Below are positions 1 to 7,152 of a DNA stretch of 18,805 bases, in pieces. Source of the stretch: Oscillospiraceae bacterium (lineage in GTDB: Bacteria; Bacillota; Clostridia; Oscillospirales; Oscillospiraceae); assembly GCA_020025545.1 (NCBI GenBank), contig JAHHRX010000032.1, positions 1 through 18,805 of the forward strand, in the 5' to 3' direction. Positions within the stretch are counted from its first letter, which is position 1; every line of letters begins with the position of its first letter. Both the position numbers and the translations under genes were made by a program. Under the pieces are notes generated by a model that did not search any database, was not told the origin of the DNA, and saw only the letters and a program-made list of their open reading frames with translations.

Positions 1-2
1 GG

Positions 3-293
3 GTGCAGGCGTACATTGCCAGCAGGAGAAAGGAACTGGCCGCCCAGGCCGTGACGCCGGAGCGGGTGCTTCTGGAACTGGCGGATATCGGCTTCGGGCA
101 GCGGGAGTTCCCGGCCTACGATATGTTTGGCGAAGAGCACCAGCGCAAGCCGTCCATGACAGCCCGACTGAAAGCGCTGGAGCTGATGGGCAAGAATCTG
201 GGAATGTATACGGACAAGTTGGACGTGGATGCCGTGGATACCGGCCAGCTGGAGTCCATCCTGAAGCAGCTGGAGGACGAGAAACATGGCTGA
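3..293 (+). CDS. Phage terminase small subunit, C-terminal part (5' truncated by window)
   Basis: This is the C-terminal 96 residues of a terminase small subunit, the DNA-recognition partner that brings phage DNA to the large terminase for packaging. The visible segment begins (V)QAYI, then has an Arg/Lys-rich helix, TPERVLLELADIGFG, and KPSMTARLKALELMGKNLGMYTDKLD. These match the order seen in the C-terminal half of Terminase_2/XtmA-type proteins, which normally carry an N-terminal helix-turn-helix not seen here. The GTG at position 3 fits better as an internal valine codon than as a start, because family members have about 60-80 residues before this point. The gene overlaps the large subunit start by 8 bases, which suggests translational coupling. 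The assignment comes from recalled family motifs, and the true start lies upstream of the window. Confidence 0.82.
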   Translation: MQAYIASRRKELAAQAVTPERVLLELADIGFGQREFPAYDMFGEEHQRKPSMTARLKALELMGKNLGMYTDKLDVDAVDTGQLESILKQLEDEKHG

Positions 294-1662
294 GCTGATC
301 CTGAGCGAAAAGTATAAGGCGTTCTTGCGCTGCACTGCTCCGGTAGAGTTTTGCGAAGGGACCACAGCGGCGGGCAAAACCACCGTGGGGCTGTTCAAGT
401 TCATGCTGCAGGTGGCGGCCAGCCCGAAGCGGCTGCATGTTCTGGCCGGCCTGGATCAGGGCACCATCGAAAAGAACATCATCACCAAGGAACTGGGCAT
501 TCTGGATGATTTCGGCAGTCTGGTTCAGTACTGGCCCGGAGGCCAGGCGCAGGATCGGATGGCGCATCTGGTATTCCATACGCCCAACGGAATCAAGAAA
601 ATCTATGTTTTGGGCTATGCGGACAAGGCCCGCTGGAAAAAAGCCCTGGGCGGCCAGTATGGCTGCCTGTACATCGATGAGCTGAACATTGCAGACATTG
701 ACTTTGTGCGAGAATCTGCCATGCGCTGCGATTATCTGTTGGGCACACTGAACCCGGACGATCCATCCCTGCCGGTGTATGAAGAATTTATCAACCATGC
801 CAGGCCTTTGCCGGAATGGGAGCAGGACACTCCGACGGAAATATTAAACGAACTGAACCAGGAACCCAAGAAAGGATGGGTTCACTGGTTCTTTTCGTTT
901 GAGCACAATGCCGGGCTGTCGCCGGAGAAGATCCAGCAGATCATCAGCATGGTGCCGCCGGGCACAAAGCTTTACAAAAACAAGATCCAAGGCCTGCGCG
1001 GCCGTGCCACAGGTCTGGTGTTCCACCTGACGGATGCCCACCTAATCGGGGCGGCTTCACTGCGGGAATGGATGGAGCCAGACCACAAGCCCAAGCCGAT
1101 GCACTGGGTGCAGCTGTCCTGCGGTGTGGATACTTCTTACAGCCAGAAGACGGAGGATACCTTTGCTTTTGCCTTTACGGGCATCCTGAATGATCGCTGC
1201 AAGGTAACGCTTGCGGTGGAGATCCACTCCAATAAAGAGAGGGCGGTAAAACATCTGCCGCCGATTGCGCCAAGCGACATTCCGGCACTTCTGGTGGATT
1301 TTTTGGAGCGTCAGCGCAGGGCCTGGGGCTTTGCCCGGGTGGTTTATATCGACAGCGCCGATCAGGCGACGATTACCGAGTGCCAGAAGTACAAGAGGCA
1401 GCATGGTTGCATTTATGAGTTTGAACCGGCATGGAAGAAGATGCCCATCATTGACCGTATCCATCTGGAAACCGGCTGGCTGCATAATGGCCAGCATTTG
1501 ATCGTGCGGGAGAGCTGCCAACCCATGATTGCGGAGTATAACACGTACAGCTGGAAAGAGGACAAGGACAACGAGCCGGAAGACAGAAACGACCATACCA
1601 TTAACGCGGAACAGTATAGCTGGCTCCCGTATAAAGAGAAAATCGGAGAGATACAAAAATGA
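286..1662 (+). CDS. Phage terminase large subunit (ATPase and nuclease)
   Basis: This 458-aa protein is the packaging motor: it hydrolyses ATP to translocate DNA through the portal and cuts concatemers. The N-terminal ATPase has a Walker A loop at residues 25-33 (GTTAAGKTT), a Walker B strand ending in D131-E132 (LYIDE), and a coupling motif LGTLNP at 152-157. The C-terminal RNase H-like nuclease shows acidic positions D282 (CGVDTSYS), D356 (VVYIDSAD) and D436 in NDHTINAEQYSW, the usual spacing for the metal-binding triad. Length is normal for the family (about 430-480 aa). ATG at 286 sits inside the end of the small terminase gene, and the stop overlaps the portal start by 4 bases (ATGA). 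All motifs needed for activity appear intact. I am confident of the function; the exact subfamily is not assigned. Confidence 0.95.
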   Translation: MAELILSEKYKAFLRCTAPVEFCEGTTAAGKTTVGLFKFMLQVAASPKRLHVLAGLDQGTIEKNIITKELGILDDFGSLVQYWPGGQAQDRMAHLVFHTPNGIKKIYVLGYADKARWKKALGGQYGCLYIDELNIADIDFVRESAMRCDYLLGTLNPDDPSLPVYEEFINHARPLPEWEQDTPTEILNELNQEPKKGWVHWFFSFEHNAGLSPEKIQQIISMVPPGTKLYKNKIQGLRGRATGLVFHLTDAHLIGAASLREWMEPDHKPKPMHWVQLSCGVDTSYSQKTEDTFAFAFTGILNDRCKVTLAVEIHSNKERAVKHLPPIAPSDIPALLVDFLERQRRAWGFARVVYIDSADQATITECQKYKRQHGCIYEFEPAWKKMPIIDRIHLETGWLHNGQHLIVRESCQPMIAEYNTYSWKEDKDNEPEDRNDHTINAEQYSWLPYKEKIGEIQK

Positions 1663-3128
1663 GATTTATGGAAAGGGTGAAAAACATGGTGCGAAGCTGG
1701 CTTGAAATTCAGCCGGCACCCGGCCGGGGAATCACGATCCAGGAGCCGGTCAGCCACGAAACAAGCGTTATGCGCAATAAAATTTGGTATCGTGGCGATG
1801 CCAGCGAAATAGACCAGCTGTTCAAGGCGCTGGGAGAAGATGCCGTGGGGCAGGCCCGTTTTTGGGCTGCGGCGCCGAGCAATGAGAGCATTCGCAAAGC
1901 ACATAGTGGTTTGCCCGGAATTATGGCGGACACATTAGCGGGTGTGGTCAAGGCCGATCTGGATGATCTGGACTTTGGAAAAGAAAAAGAAGATCTGGAC
2001 GCTGCCCACCGCTGGGAGGGAATTGCAGAAGATAACGCTTTCCCTGACTTGGTGGGGCAGGCCGTGGTGGATACGCTGGTTACAGGAGACGGTGCTTTTA
2101 AGGTCAGTCTGGACCCGGAAATCAGTGCCGGACCGATTTTGGAATTCTGGCCGGCGGATCGGGTCCGCTACCAGTACCGGCACGGCCGCATTTGCGAGAT
2201 CTGCTTTTTGACGCCTATGGGAGACAGACGAACTCTGGAAGAAATCTATCGCCCCGGCGAAGTGTCGTATCGGTTGATGGACGGAGAAAAGGAAATCCCT
2301 CTGGCAGCGGAACCGGAATGCGTCAATTTTACCCCTGTGCAGTTTGATGAGGATATCATGCTGGCCGTACCCTTGCGGTTCTGGAAGTCGGGAAAATGGG
2401 CAGGCCGCGGCCGCAGTATCTACGATAACAAGACAGATGCTTTTGATGCTCATGACGAAATCATCAGTCAGTGGATGGACGCTGTGCGAGCTGGACGCGT
2501 ACAGAAGTACATTCCGGAGAACCTGATTCCCCGAGATATGGAGACCGGCGCACTGAGGATGCCCAGTTCCTTCGGTTCCAACTTCATTTTCATTGCTGGC
2601 AGCGCAAAGGAAAATGCCGAGGATAAAATCGAAACGATACAGCCGGACATCAAATATGAAGCCTTTGTGGCCAGCTACACGGCCACTTTGGATATGTGCC
2701 TGCAGGGTATTATGAGCCCGGCCACGTTGGGGATTGATGTGGGTAAAATGGCCAGTGCGGACGCCCAGCGTGAGAAAAAAGACATCACCGGCATGACCCG
2801 CAACGCCATTACGGATGCCCTGGAAAAGGCACTGCCCCGGTTGGCGCGTGTGGCACTATCCGCGCAGGACATCCTGGAAAACCGCCAACCTGGCCAGTAT
2901 GAACCCACGGTTTCCTTTGGAGAATACGGCGCCCCGGATTTTGACAGCCGAGTCAAAACGATTTCGGGGGCAGCAACCAGCGGGATCATGAGCATAGAAG
3001 CGCAGGTGGAAGAGTTGTGGGGCGGCAGCAAAGACAATGAATGGAAGGCCGCAGAGGTACAGCGCATCCAATGGGAGCGGGGTATTGAACCGATGGAGGA
3101 GCCCAGCGTCGGCGGTGAGCCTGTATGA
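1659..3128 (+). CDS. Phage portal protein (SPP1 Gp6-like)
   Basis: This 489-aa protein follows the large terminase directly and precedes a minor capsid protein, the canonical portal position. Portals form the dodecameric ring at one capsid vertex through which DNA enters and leaves. Features matching the SPP1 gp6/A118-type family include WYRGDASEIDQLF near the N-terminus, a central region with FWPADRVRYQYRHGRICEICF, a GRGRSIYDNKTDAFDAHDEIISQW segment, and the late helix-forming stretch MCLQGIMSPATLGIDVGKMASADAQREKKD, which resembles the conserved 'Ser/Ala-asp-AQREKE' helix of these portals. The start ATG at 1659 overlaps the terminase stop. Another ATG lies nearby (residue 4, and again residue 10), but the 4-base overlap supports the first one. 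The stop overlaps the next gene by 4 bases. Confidence 0.92.
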   Translation: MRFMERVKNMVRSWLEIQPAPGRGITIQEPVSHETSVMRNKIWYRGDASEIDQLFKALGEDAVGQARFWAAAPSNESIRKAHSGLPGIMADTLAGVVKADLDDLDFGKEKEDLDAAHRWEGIAEDNAFPDLVGQAVVDTLVTGDGAFKVSLDPEISAGPILEFWPADRVRYQYRHGRICEICFLTPMGDRRTLEEIYRPGEVSYRLMDGEKEIPLAAEPECVNFTPVQFDEDIMLAVPLRFWKSGKWAGRGRSIYDNKTDAFDAHDEIISQWMDAVRAGRVQKYIPENLIPRDMETGALRMPSSFGSNFIFIAGSAKENAEDKIETIQPDIKYEAFVASYTATLDMCLQGIMSPATLGIDVGKMASADAQREKKDITGMTRNAITDALEKALPRLARVALSAQDILENRQPGQYEPTVSFGEYGAPDFDSRVKTISGAATSGIMSIEAQVEELWGGSKDNEWKAAEVQRIQWERGIEPMEEPSVGGEPV

Positions 3129-4783
3129 CAGCCCGTGAAATCGCGGATCTGTTTTTTCAGCTGGAATTGGTGCTGATTGCCTCCCTAAAACGGAACCTTG
3201 CCCGGCATAAAGCATGGGAAAAAGAAGAAGGTTTTGACTGGGAGGCCTGGCAGTCCGCCAAGCTGCGGGATATCCGCCGCTTCCAAAAGGAAAACCGAAA
3301 AGAAGTGGCAAAGTATGCGCCTGTCATCGACCAGGAGACGCGGCAGCTCATCGAAGAACAATACCAGGAAGGCGGCGCAGAAGGCTTTTTCCGTATGAAC
3401 GACCGCCGAGTGAGTGCTTTACTGGATGAAATGCAAACCGCCCAGAAACAGGTGGAAAAGGCCGCTCTGCGGTATATGGATGACGTATACCGCAAGACGG
3501 TACATACTGCCGCGTTAGGTATGGCCACTGGATCTATGACCCTGCAGCAGGCCACGGACGCCGCCACAAAGGATTTCCTGGCCGCAGGCATCAACTGCGT
3601 GCAATATAAAAATGGGCGCCGCGTCAACATTGCCAGTTATGCCGAAATGGCCTTGCGAACAGCAGCCACCCGCGCCACCCTGATGGGAGAAGCGAAGCTT
3701 CGGGAGTCGATGGATATAGATACGGTGCTGGTGAGTCAGTACGGGGCTTGCAGCGAAACCTGTCTGCCCTGGCAAGGGCTGGTGTACATCGATGATGTGT
3801 GGCAGGACTATGATGGCCCGCATACACCCGGCGGGACCTATGGTGTGAGCCGTAACGGCCGCCAGTACCCGTTGCTATCCGTAGCGGTGAAAAATGGCCT
3901 GTTTCATCCCAACTGCCGGCACACACTGACCACTTGGTTTGAAGGCATCAGCACCCGGCCGGAGCCAATGGATAAGGCGCAGATCGAGCGCACATCCAGG
4001 CTGGAAAAGCAGCAGCGAGCCATGGAGCGTAATGTGCGTGCGCTGAAACGTCTGGCATCCGGCACACAGGACGCAGATCAGGCAGCCGCCTACCGAAAAG
4101 AGGTGCGCACCGCCCAGAAAAAACTGAAAGCCTTTGTGGATGAAAACGGCGATGCGCTGCGCCGGGACTACTGGCGGGAAAGGTACGACGGGGTACCGTT
4201 GCAGGAAGAAATATCTGAATCTATTCGTGGTAGCGGCGGCGAAGCGGAAGAGAATGGAAAGACCATCCACAAAATGCTGGGGAAAATAGATCCACATGAT
4301 CCCCCAATGGCAAAGAACCTGGTTGATAGTTTTTGCAAAAAGTATGCGTCTTCTGAATACGAAAACATGATGGTTATCACAAACGATGGCGAAGTTCATG
4401 TTATGACGGATCACAACCCGAAAGGGGTTGACTGCTCTTATCTGGGTGATAAACTAAAAGGTAGTTACAACATCCACACACATCCGCCGGATAGCACCCA
4501 GTTTTCTTTCAGCACAGATGTGGATATGCCGAACTTCTTTGCGGATGGTTCAGCCGTGATGGATGCAGTTGACTACAAATACCATTATCGCTTTGTGCGA
4601 CCGGAAGGGATCACTTGGGAGCAATGGGATAAAGTTCGATATGAGGTTGAAGACGATATTAGTAGCATTTTAATGGAAAGAGGAATTGGCGTAGACGATT
4701 ATGAGGAAAATGTTCAGCATATTGTGATGGATGAAACTTGTAAGCGGTTGCATATCACATCATACACAAGGAGAAAACTATGA
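3125..4783 (+). CDS. Phage minor capsid protein (Phage_min_cap2) with C-terminal HxHP (JAB/JAMM-like) domain
   Basis: This 552-aa protein is encoded right after the portal. Residues 1 to about 300 match the Phage_min_cap2/MuF-like minor head protein: a helical N-terminus, YGACSETCLPWQG near 206-218, and the signature FHPNCRH at 260-266. Residues about 275-365 form a charged helical linker. From about residue 370 the protein changes: DNA becomes visibly A+T-richer and a new domain appears, with strand-like MMVITNDGEVHVMT (415-428), then IHTHPP with H451 and H453, then S461/S463 and D465/D467. This resembles the metal-binding HxH...S..D pattern of JAB/JAMM (MPN) metallopeptidase folds, although the Ser-to-Asp spacing is not the textbook one and the upstream Glu (E411, E413 or E423) is uncertain. 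Virion minor head proteins with variable toxin-like C-termini are a known theme (MuF polymorphic toxins). Minor capsid role is firm; the enzymatic role of the C-terminus is inference. Confidence 0.88.
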   Translation: MTAREIADLFFQLELVLIASLKRNLARHKAWEKEEGFDWEAWQSAKLRDIRRFQKENRKEVAKYAPVIDQETRQLIEEQYQEGGAEGFFRMNDRRVSALLDEMQTAQKQVEKAALRYMDDVYRKTVHTAALGMATGSMTLQQATDAATKDFLAAGINCVQYKNGRRVNIASYAEMALRTAATRATLMGEAKLRESMDIDTVLVSQYGACSETCLPWQGLVYIDDVWQDYDGPHTPGGTYGVSRNGRQYPLLSVAVKNGLFHPNCRHTLTTWFEGISTRPEPMDKAQIERTSRLEKQQRAMERNVRALKRLASGTQDADQAAAYRKEVRTAQKKLKAFVDENGDALRRDYWRERYDGVPLQEEISESIRGSGGEAEENGKTIHKMLGKIDPHDPPMAKNLVDSFCKKYASSEYENMMVITNDGEVHVMTDHNPKGVDCSYLGDKLKGSYNIHTHPPDSTQFSFSTDVDMPNFFADGSAVMDAVDYKYHYRFVRPEGITWEQWDKVRYEVEDDISSILMERGIGVDDYEENVQHIVMDETCKRLHITSYTRRKL

Positions 4784-4974
4784 GCTACACCAGTGATGAA
4801 CTTCAGGAGCTGTGGAGAGCGTCATTACAACGGGAAAGAACTCTGATTCAAAAGTATAAGAAGACGCATAGTTTGCCGAGCCGTGGTATTATCCTTACAC
4901 CTGAAATACAGGCGGAGAAGGCTGAACAGAAGCGTTTATATGCAGAAATGCTTAAGCTAAAACAAAGCCCGTAA
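4780..4974 (+). CDS. Small hypothetical protein, possible partner of the minor capsid C-terminal domain
   Basis: This encodes a 64-aa, charged, probably all-helical protein with no signal peptide or membrane segment. I do not recognise a family. Its ATG at 4780 overlaps the minor capsid stop (ATGA), and it has a good AAGGAG site at 4768-4773, so it is very likely translated and coupled. Like the 3' end of the gene before it, its DNA is A+T-richer than the surrounding module. A terminator-like hairpin follows within 20 bases. Position and shared composition suggest it arrived together with the HxHP domain and may serve it, for example as an inhibitor/immunity protein or a chaperone. That is inference from context only; it could equally be an unrelated small head protein. 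Confidence 0.7.
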   Translation: MSYTSDELQELWRASLQRERTLIQKYKKTHSLPSRGIILTPEIQAEKAEQKRLYAEMLKLKQSP

Positions 4975-4992
4975 ATTCCGCTTACAATCACG

Positions 4993-5019
4993 AAAAACGG
5001 TATTCTAATACGTTTTTTT
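4993..5019 (+). terminator. Rho-independent terminator after the small gene
   Basis: AAAACG-G-TATT pairs with AATACGTTTT around a CT loop, leaving one bulged G, and seven T residues close the element. The stem is A+T-rich and so rather weak, but the A-tract/T-tract layout is typical and it starts 18 bases after the stop at 4974. It would end or attenuate the packaging/portal/minor capsid transcript. Confidence 0.6.
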
Positions 5020-5023
5020 GCGT

Positions 5024-5051
5024 TTGACGCACACCTTTGGCAAAATATGAG
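5024..5051 (+). promoter_or_regulatory. Candidate sigma-A type promoter P1 (weak)
   Basis: TTGACG at 5024-5029 (5 of 6 to the -35 consensus) is followed, after 16 bases, by TATGAG at 5046-5051 (4 of 6 to the -10). Transcription would start near 5057-5060, right at the left edge of the palindrome at 5063-5086. It lies just downstream of a terminator, where a new promoter would be needed for the accessory gene and possibly the capsid genes. The -10 is poor, so this is tentative. Confidence 0.35.
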
Positions 5052-5062
5052 CGTTAAGCTAC

Positions 5063-5086
5063 CATTTTGTTGACGTCAACAAAATG
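5063..5086. promoter_or_regulatory. Perfect 24-base palindrome, candidate operator
   Basis: The half site CATTTTGTTGAC is followed directly by its exact reverse complement, giving a 24-base perfect palindrome centred between 5074 and 5075. After one mismatched pair the symmetry resumes for three more bases each side (5059-5061 with 5088-5090). There is no loop, so it looks like a binding site for a dimeric regulator rather than an RNA hairpin terminator. It sits between two candidate promoters and overlaps the -35 of the second, which suits repression. The regulator is not in this window. Confidence 0.55.
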
Positions 5087-5100
5087 TTAGACTGTAAAAT
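5070..5100 (+). promoter_or_regulatory. Candidate promoter P2 overlapping the palindrome (weak)
   Basis: TTGACG at 5070-5075, within the palindrome, is followed by TAAAAT at 5095-5100 (5 of 6 to the -10) after a long 19-base spacer; TGTAAA at 5093-5098 would give the ideal 17. A start near 5105 would place the GC-rich hairpin at 5117-5133 in the leader. A protein bound to the palindrome would cover the -35. Spacing is imperfect, so confidence is low. Confidence 0.3.
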
Positions 5101-5116
5101 ACGATACACAGGCTCA

Positions 5117-5145
5117 CCGCCCACCACGGGCGGCGGGCTATTTTT
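5117..5145 (+). terminator. GC-rich hairpin followed by T-tract, terminator or leader attenuator
   Basis: CCGCCC (5117-5122) pairs with GGGCGG (5128-5133) across an ACCAC loop, and five T residues follow at 5141-5145. The T-tract starts 7 bases after the stem rather than directly, so it may be a weak terminator, an attenuator or an RNA-stabilising element. It lies 26 bases upstream of the accessory gene start. Confidence 0.45.
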
Positions 5146-5171
5146 ATACCTATTTTCAGGAGGTGATATGG

Positions 5172-5498
5172 ATGAAGAAGGCGATGCTGAGCCAGCCCAT
5201 GGGGACTGTTCGGACGAAGAAAGAGATTCGTGCCGCCAGAGACAAGGCTATCATGGCACTGGAAAGCATGGGATATTCTGTGGTCAATACGCTTTTTACA
5301 GATGAATGGTATTCGGATGAAAAGGCAGAGGAACACGGGGTTGTACAGAAATCGCTGTACTTCCTGGCAAAGAGCCTGGAAAAGATGAGCCTTTGCGACG
5401 CAGTGTATTTTTGCAAAGGCTGGGAGTATGCCCGTGGCTGTCGAATCGAGCATGAAGCAGCGGTGGCTTATGGGCTTAAGATTATCTACGAAACTTGA
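5172..5498 (+). CDS. DUF4406-like (nucleoside 2-deoxyribosyltransferase-related) accessory protein
   Basis: This 108-aa protein has the layout of DUF4406 and related small Rossmann-like proteins of the nucleoside 2-deoxyribosyltransferase superfamily: an N-terminal strand with SQPMG (residues 7-11, where the family has SGPMxG), a helix (KEIRAARDKAIMALESMGY), and a C-terminal half with CDAVYFCKGWEYARGCRIEHEAAVAYGL (segments 75-102). The Glu residues at 93/95 lie where the catalytic Glu of deoxyribosyltransferases is found. The start is ATG 5172, chosen because AGGAGG at 5158-5163 is 8 bases upstream. An ATG at 5168 is in another frame, and the GTG at 5163 overlaps the ribosome site. It is not a structural protein, yet sits between minor capsid and scaffold genes with hairpins on both sides, like a moron. 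Its substrate is unknown; nucleotide metabolism or host interaction is possible. Confidence 0.72.
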   Translation: MKKAMLSQPMGTVRTKKEIRAARDKAIMALESMGYSVVNTLFTDEWYSDEKAEEHGVVQKSLYFLAKSLEKMSLCDAVYFCKGWEYARGCRIEHEAAVAYGLKIIYET

Positions 5499-5505
5499 TG
5501 ACGAG

Positions 5506-5528
5506 AGCAGCCGCAAGGCTGCTTTTTT
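5506..5528 (+). terminator. Strong Rho-independent terminator after the DUF4406-like gene
   Basis: AGCAGCC (5506-5512) pairs with GGCTGCT (5517-5523) around a GCAA tetraloop, a stable GNRA type, and five more T residues run to 5528. It begins 8 bases after the stop. It separates the accessory gene from the scaffold gene. No convincing promoter is visible between it and the scaffold, so capsid expression must rely on read-through, antitermination or a promoter I cannot recognise. Confidence 0.82.
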
Positions 5529-5570
5529 CATACATATTTTTACCCCAAAAGGGGAGAAAGGAACGGAAAC

Positions 5571-6191
5571 ATGAAGAAAAAACAGGACGAAAAAGCAAAT
5601 CCGAAGAATCCTGTGGAAGCAGAGGCTTCCCCGGCGGAAAAGGAAAAGCCGGAAGCCGAGCAGCCGCAGGAAAAGTCTGACGAGCAGCCTGACCAGGAAG
5701 AAGAGCCGGAGAAACAGCCCCAACCGGAGGCCGAAGCCTCGGACGAGGAACAGGCCGAGGAAAACAGTGAGGACGGTGCAGAAAGCGCAGATCCGGAGCA
5801 GGAAGACCCTGAAGCAGAATCTCACCCGGCGGAAGAGGAGCAGGCAGAGCCTGCAGCCAATGGCAGCGATGAGAATGCCAAACTGCGCACCGATCTGCTG
5901 GCTGCAAACAGCAAGCTGGCGGCTTATGCGGCGGGTGTGCGTCAGGACATGATCGATGACGCGGTGACCCTGGCTACTGCACAGGCACAGGCTGCCGGCG
6001 AAGTGACGGAGGAAGCCGTGACTGCTGCTATGGCCGAGGTGCTGAAGCGTCACCCTGACTGGAAGGCTGATGCCCCCAGCAAGAAAAAGACGGGCGGCTT
6101 CAAGCTGGGTGCGGACCCGGACGCCGCCGCCGGCCGCAAGAGCGGTAAGACCGAAAAGACCGAGAAGAAGCGTTGGAATCGCTTCCAGTAA
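5571..6191 (+). CDS. Phage capsid scaffolding protein
   Basis: This 206-aa protein directly precedes the major capsid gene, the standard scaffold position. Scaffolds guide capsid shell assembly and leave or are degraded before DNA fills the head. Residues 1 to about 100 are very rich in Glu, Pro, Gln and Ala, strongly acidic and likely disordered. Residues about 100-165 are helical (NAKLRTDLLAANSKLAAYAAG and TEEAVTAAMAEVLKRHPDW). The C-terminus is basic (KSGKTEKTEKKRWNRFQ), typical of a capsid-binding tail. The general plan resembles DUF4355/A118 gp5-like scaffolds. AAAGGA at 5557-5562 sits 8 bases before the ATG. The long acidic front half is more extreme than in most scaffolds I recall. The function rests mainly on position, composition and helical pattern. 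Confidence 0.8.
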   Translation: MKKKQDEKANPKNPVEAEASPAEKEKPEAEQPQEKSDEQPDQEEEPEKQPQPEAEASDEEQAEENSEDGAESADPEQEDPEAESHPAEEEQAEPAANGSDENAKLRTDLLAANSKLAAYAAGVRQDMIDDAVTLATAQAQAAGEVTEEAVTAAMAEVLKRHPDWKADAPSKKKTGGFKLGADPDAAAGRKSGKTEKTEKKRWNRFQ

Positions 6192-6209
6192 GAGAAAGGA
6201 GCATAAACT

Positions 6210-7151
6210 ATGCCGAATACTGTAAATTATGCCGAAGTCTGGCAGCCGGAGCTGCTGCCGATCCTGATTCAGGAAACGATGTGCTCGCCCTTCATCACGA
6301 ACAATGTTCGCTGGCTGAGCGCGCGGACCTTCCACTTCACCTCTATGTCCACCAGCGGCTTCAAGAACCATAACCGCACCGGCGGCTGGAACAAGGGCGA
6401 ATTCAAGCAGTCGGATCACCCCTTCACGGTGGAGCATGACCGCGATATCCAGTTCCTGGTAGACAAGGCAGATGTGGACGAATCCAATCAGACGGCATCC
6501 ATCCAGAACATTGCCCACACCTTTACCCAGACCCAGTCTGCCCCCGAAAAGGATGCGCTGTTCTTCTCCAAGGTGGCGGATACGGCCAAGAAGCTGGAAG
6601 GCTACCACAGCGAGACGGCAGCCTCCGAATACAACAAGACCAACGTGTTCGGGAAGCTGAAGGGCTTTTTGTCTGCCGGTAAGCTTCGCCGCTACAAGGC
6701 CAAGGGTGCGCTTGTCATGTATGTGACCAGCGCCATCATGGATGCCCTGGAGCAGAGTGTGGACTTTGAACGCAAGATCGAGGTTATGCGTGTAGCAGAC
6801 GGCGGCGAGGGCATCGAAACCCGTATCACGGAGATCGATGGTGTCCCTGTCATGGAAGTCATTGATGATGAAGTCTTTTACGACAGCTTCAACTGGGAGC
6901 CTGAAAACGGTGGCTTTGAGCCGACCAAATCCACTGCACACAAGATCAATGTGCTGATCGCCAGCCCCTTGACCACCAAGCTGGTGCCCAAGATCTCCAG
7001 CATCTACTACTTCGCACCCGGTGCACACACCGAAGGGGACGGCTATCTGTACCAGGAACGTGAGCTGTCCGACGTTTTCACCTTTCCCAACGGCAAGGAT
7101 GGCAAGGTGGACAGTGTCTACGTGGACACTGATACCGCTACCGTGTCTTGA
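6210..7151 (+). CDS. Major capsid protein
   Basis: This 313-aa protein follows the scaffold, with a strong ribosome site (AAAGGAG, about 9 bases before ATG 6210), as expected for a highly expressed shell protein. It begins MPNTVNYAEVWQPELLPILIQETMCSPF, the usual opening of this group of Firmicutes phage capsid proteins (N-terminal 'Y...w...l...l..e...'). It has GWNKGEFKQSDHPFTVEHDRD in the middle and a C-terminal beta-rich part with VLIASPLTTKLVPKISSIYYFAPGAHTEGDGYLYQER. An HK97-like fold is expected for the family; I cannot verify it from sequence alone. Length is normal for scaffold-assisted capsids that lack a cleaved delta domain. The next gene starts one base after its stop. Confidence 0.87.
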   Translation: MPNTVNYAEVWQPELLPILIQETMCSPFITNNVRWLSARTFHFTSMSTSGFKNHNRTGGWNKGEFKQSDHPFTVEHDRDIQFLVDKADVDESNQTASIQNIAHTFTQTQSAPEKDALFFSKVADTAKKLEGYHSETAASEYNKTNVFGKLKGFLSAGKLRRYKAKGALVMYVTSAIMDALEQSVDFERKIEVMRVADGGEGIETRITEIDGVPVMEVIDDEVFYDSFNWEPENGGFEPTKSTAHKINVLIASPLTTKLVPKISSIYYFAPGAHTEGDGYLYQERELSDVFTFPNGKDGKVDSVYVDTDTATVS

Positions 7152-7152
7152 T

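Noticed and set aside
5168..5305. Alternative ATG at 5168 in another frame after the AGGAGG site
   Set aside because: It gives a short Asp/Glu/Cys-rich peptide without family resemblance, while ATG 5172 opens the frame with DUF4406-like features at the same ribosome site.
5076..7028. 650-aa open frame on the minus strand opposite the DUF4406-like, scaffold and capsid genes
   Set aside because: It runs antisense to three well-supported genes, has Leu/Phe/Arg-rich low-complexity sequence with no recognisable domain and no ribosome site. It is a by-product of codon bias on the coding strand.
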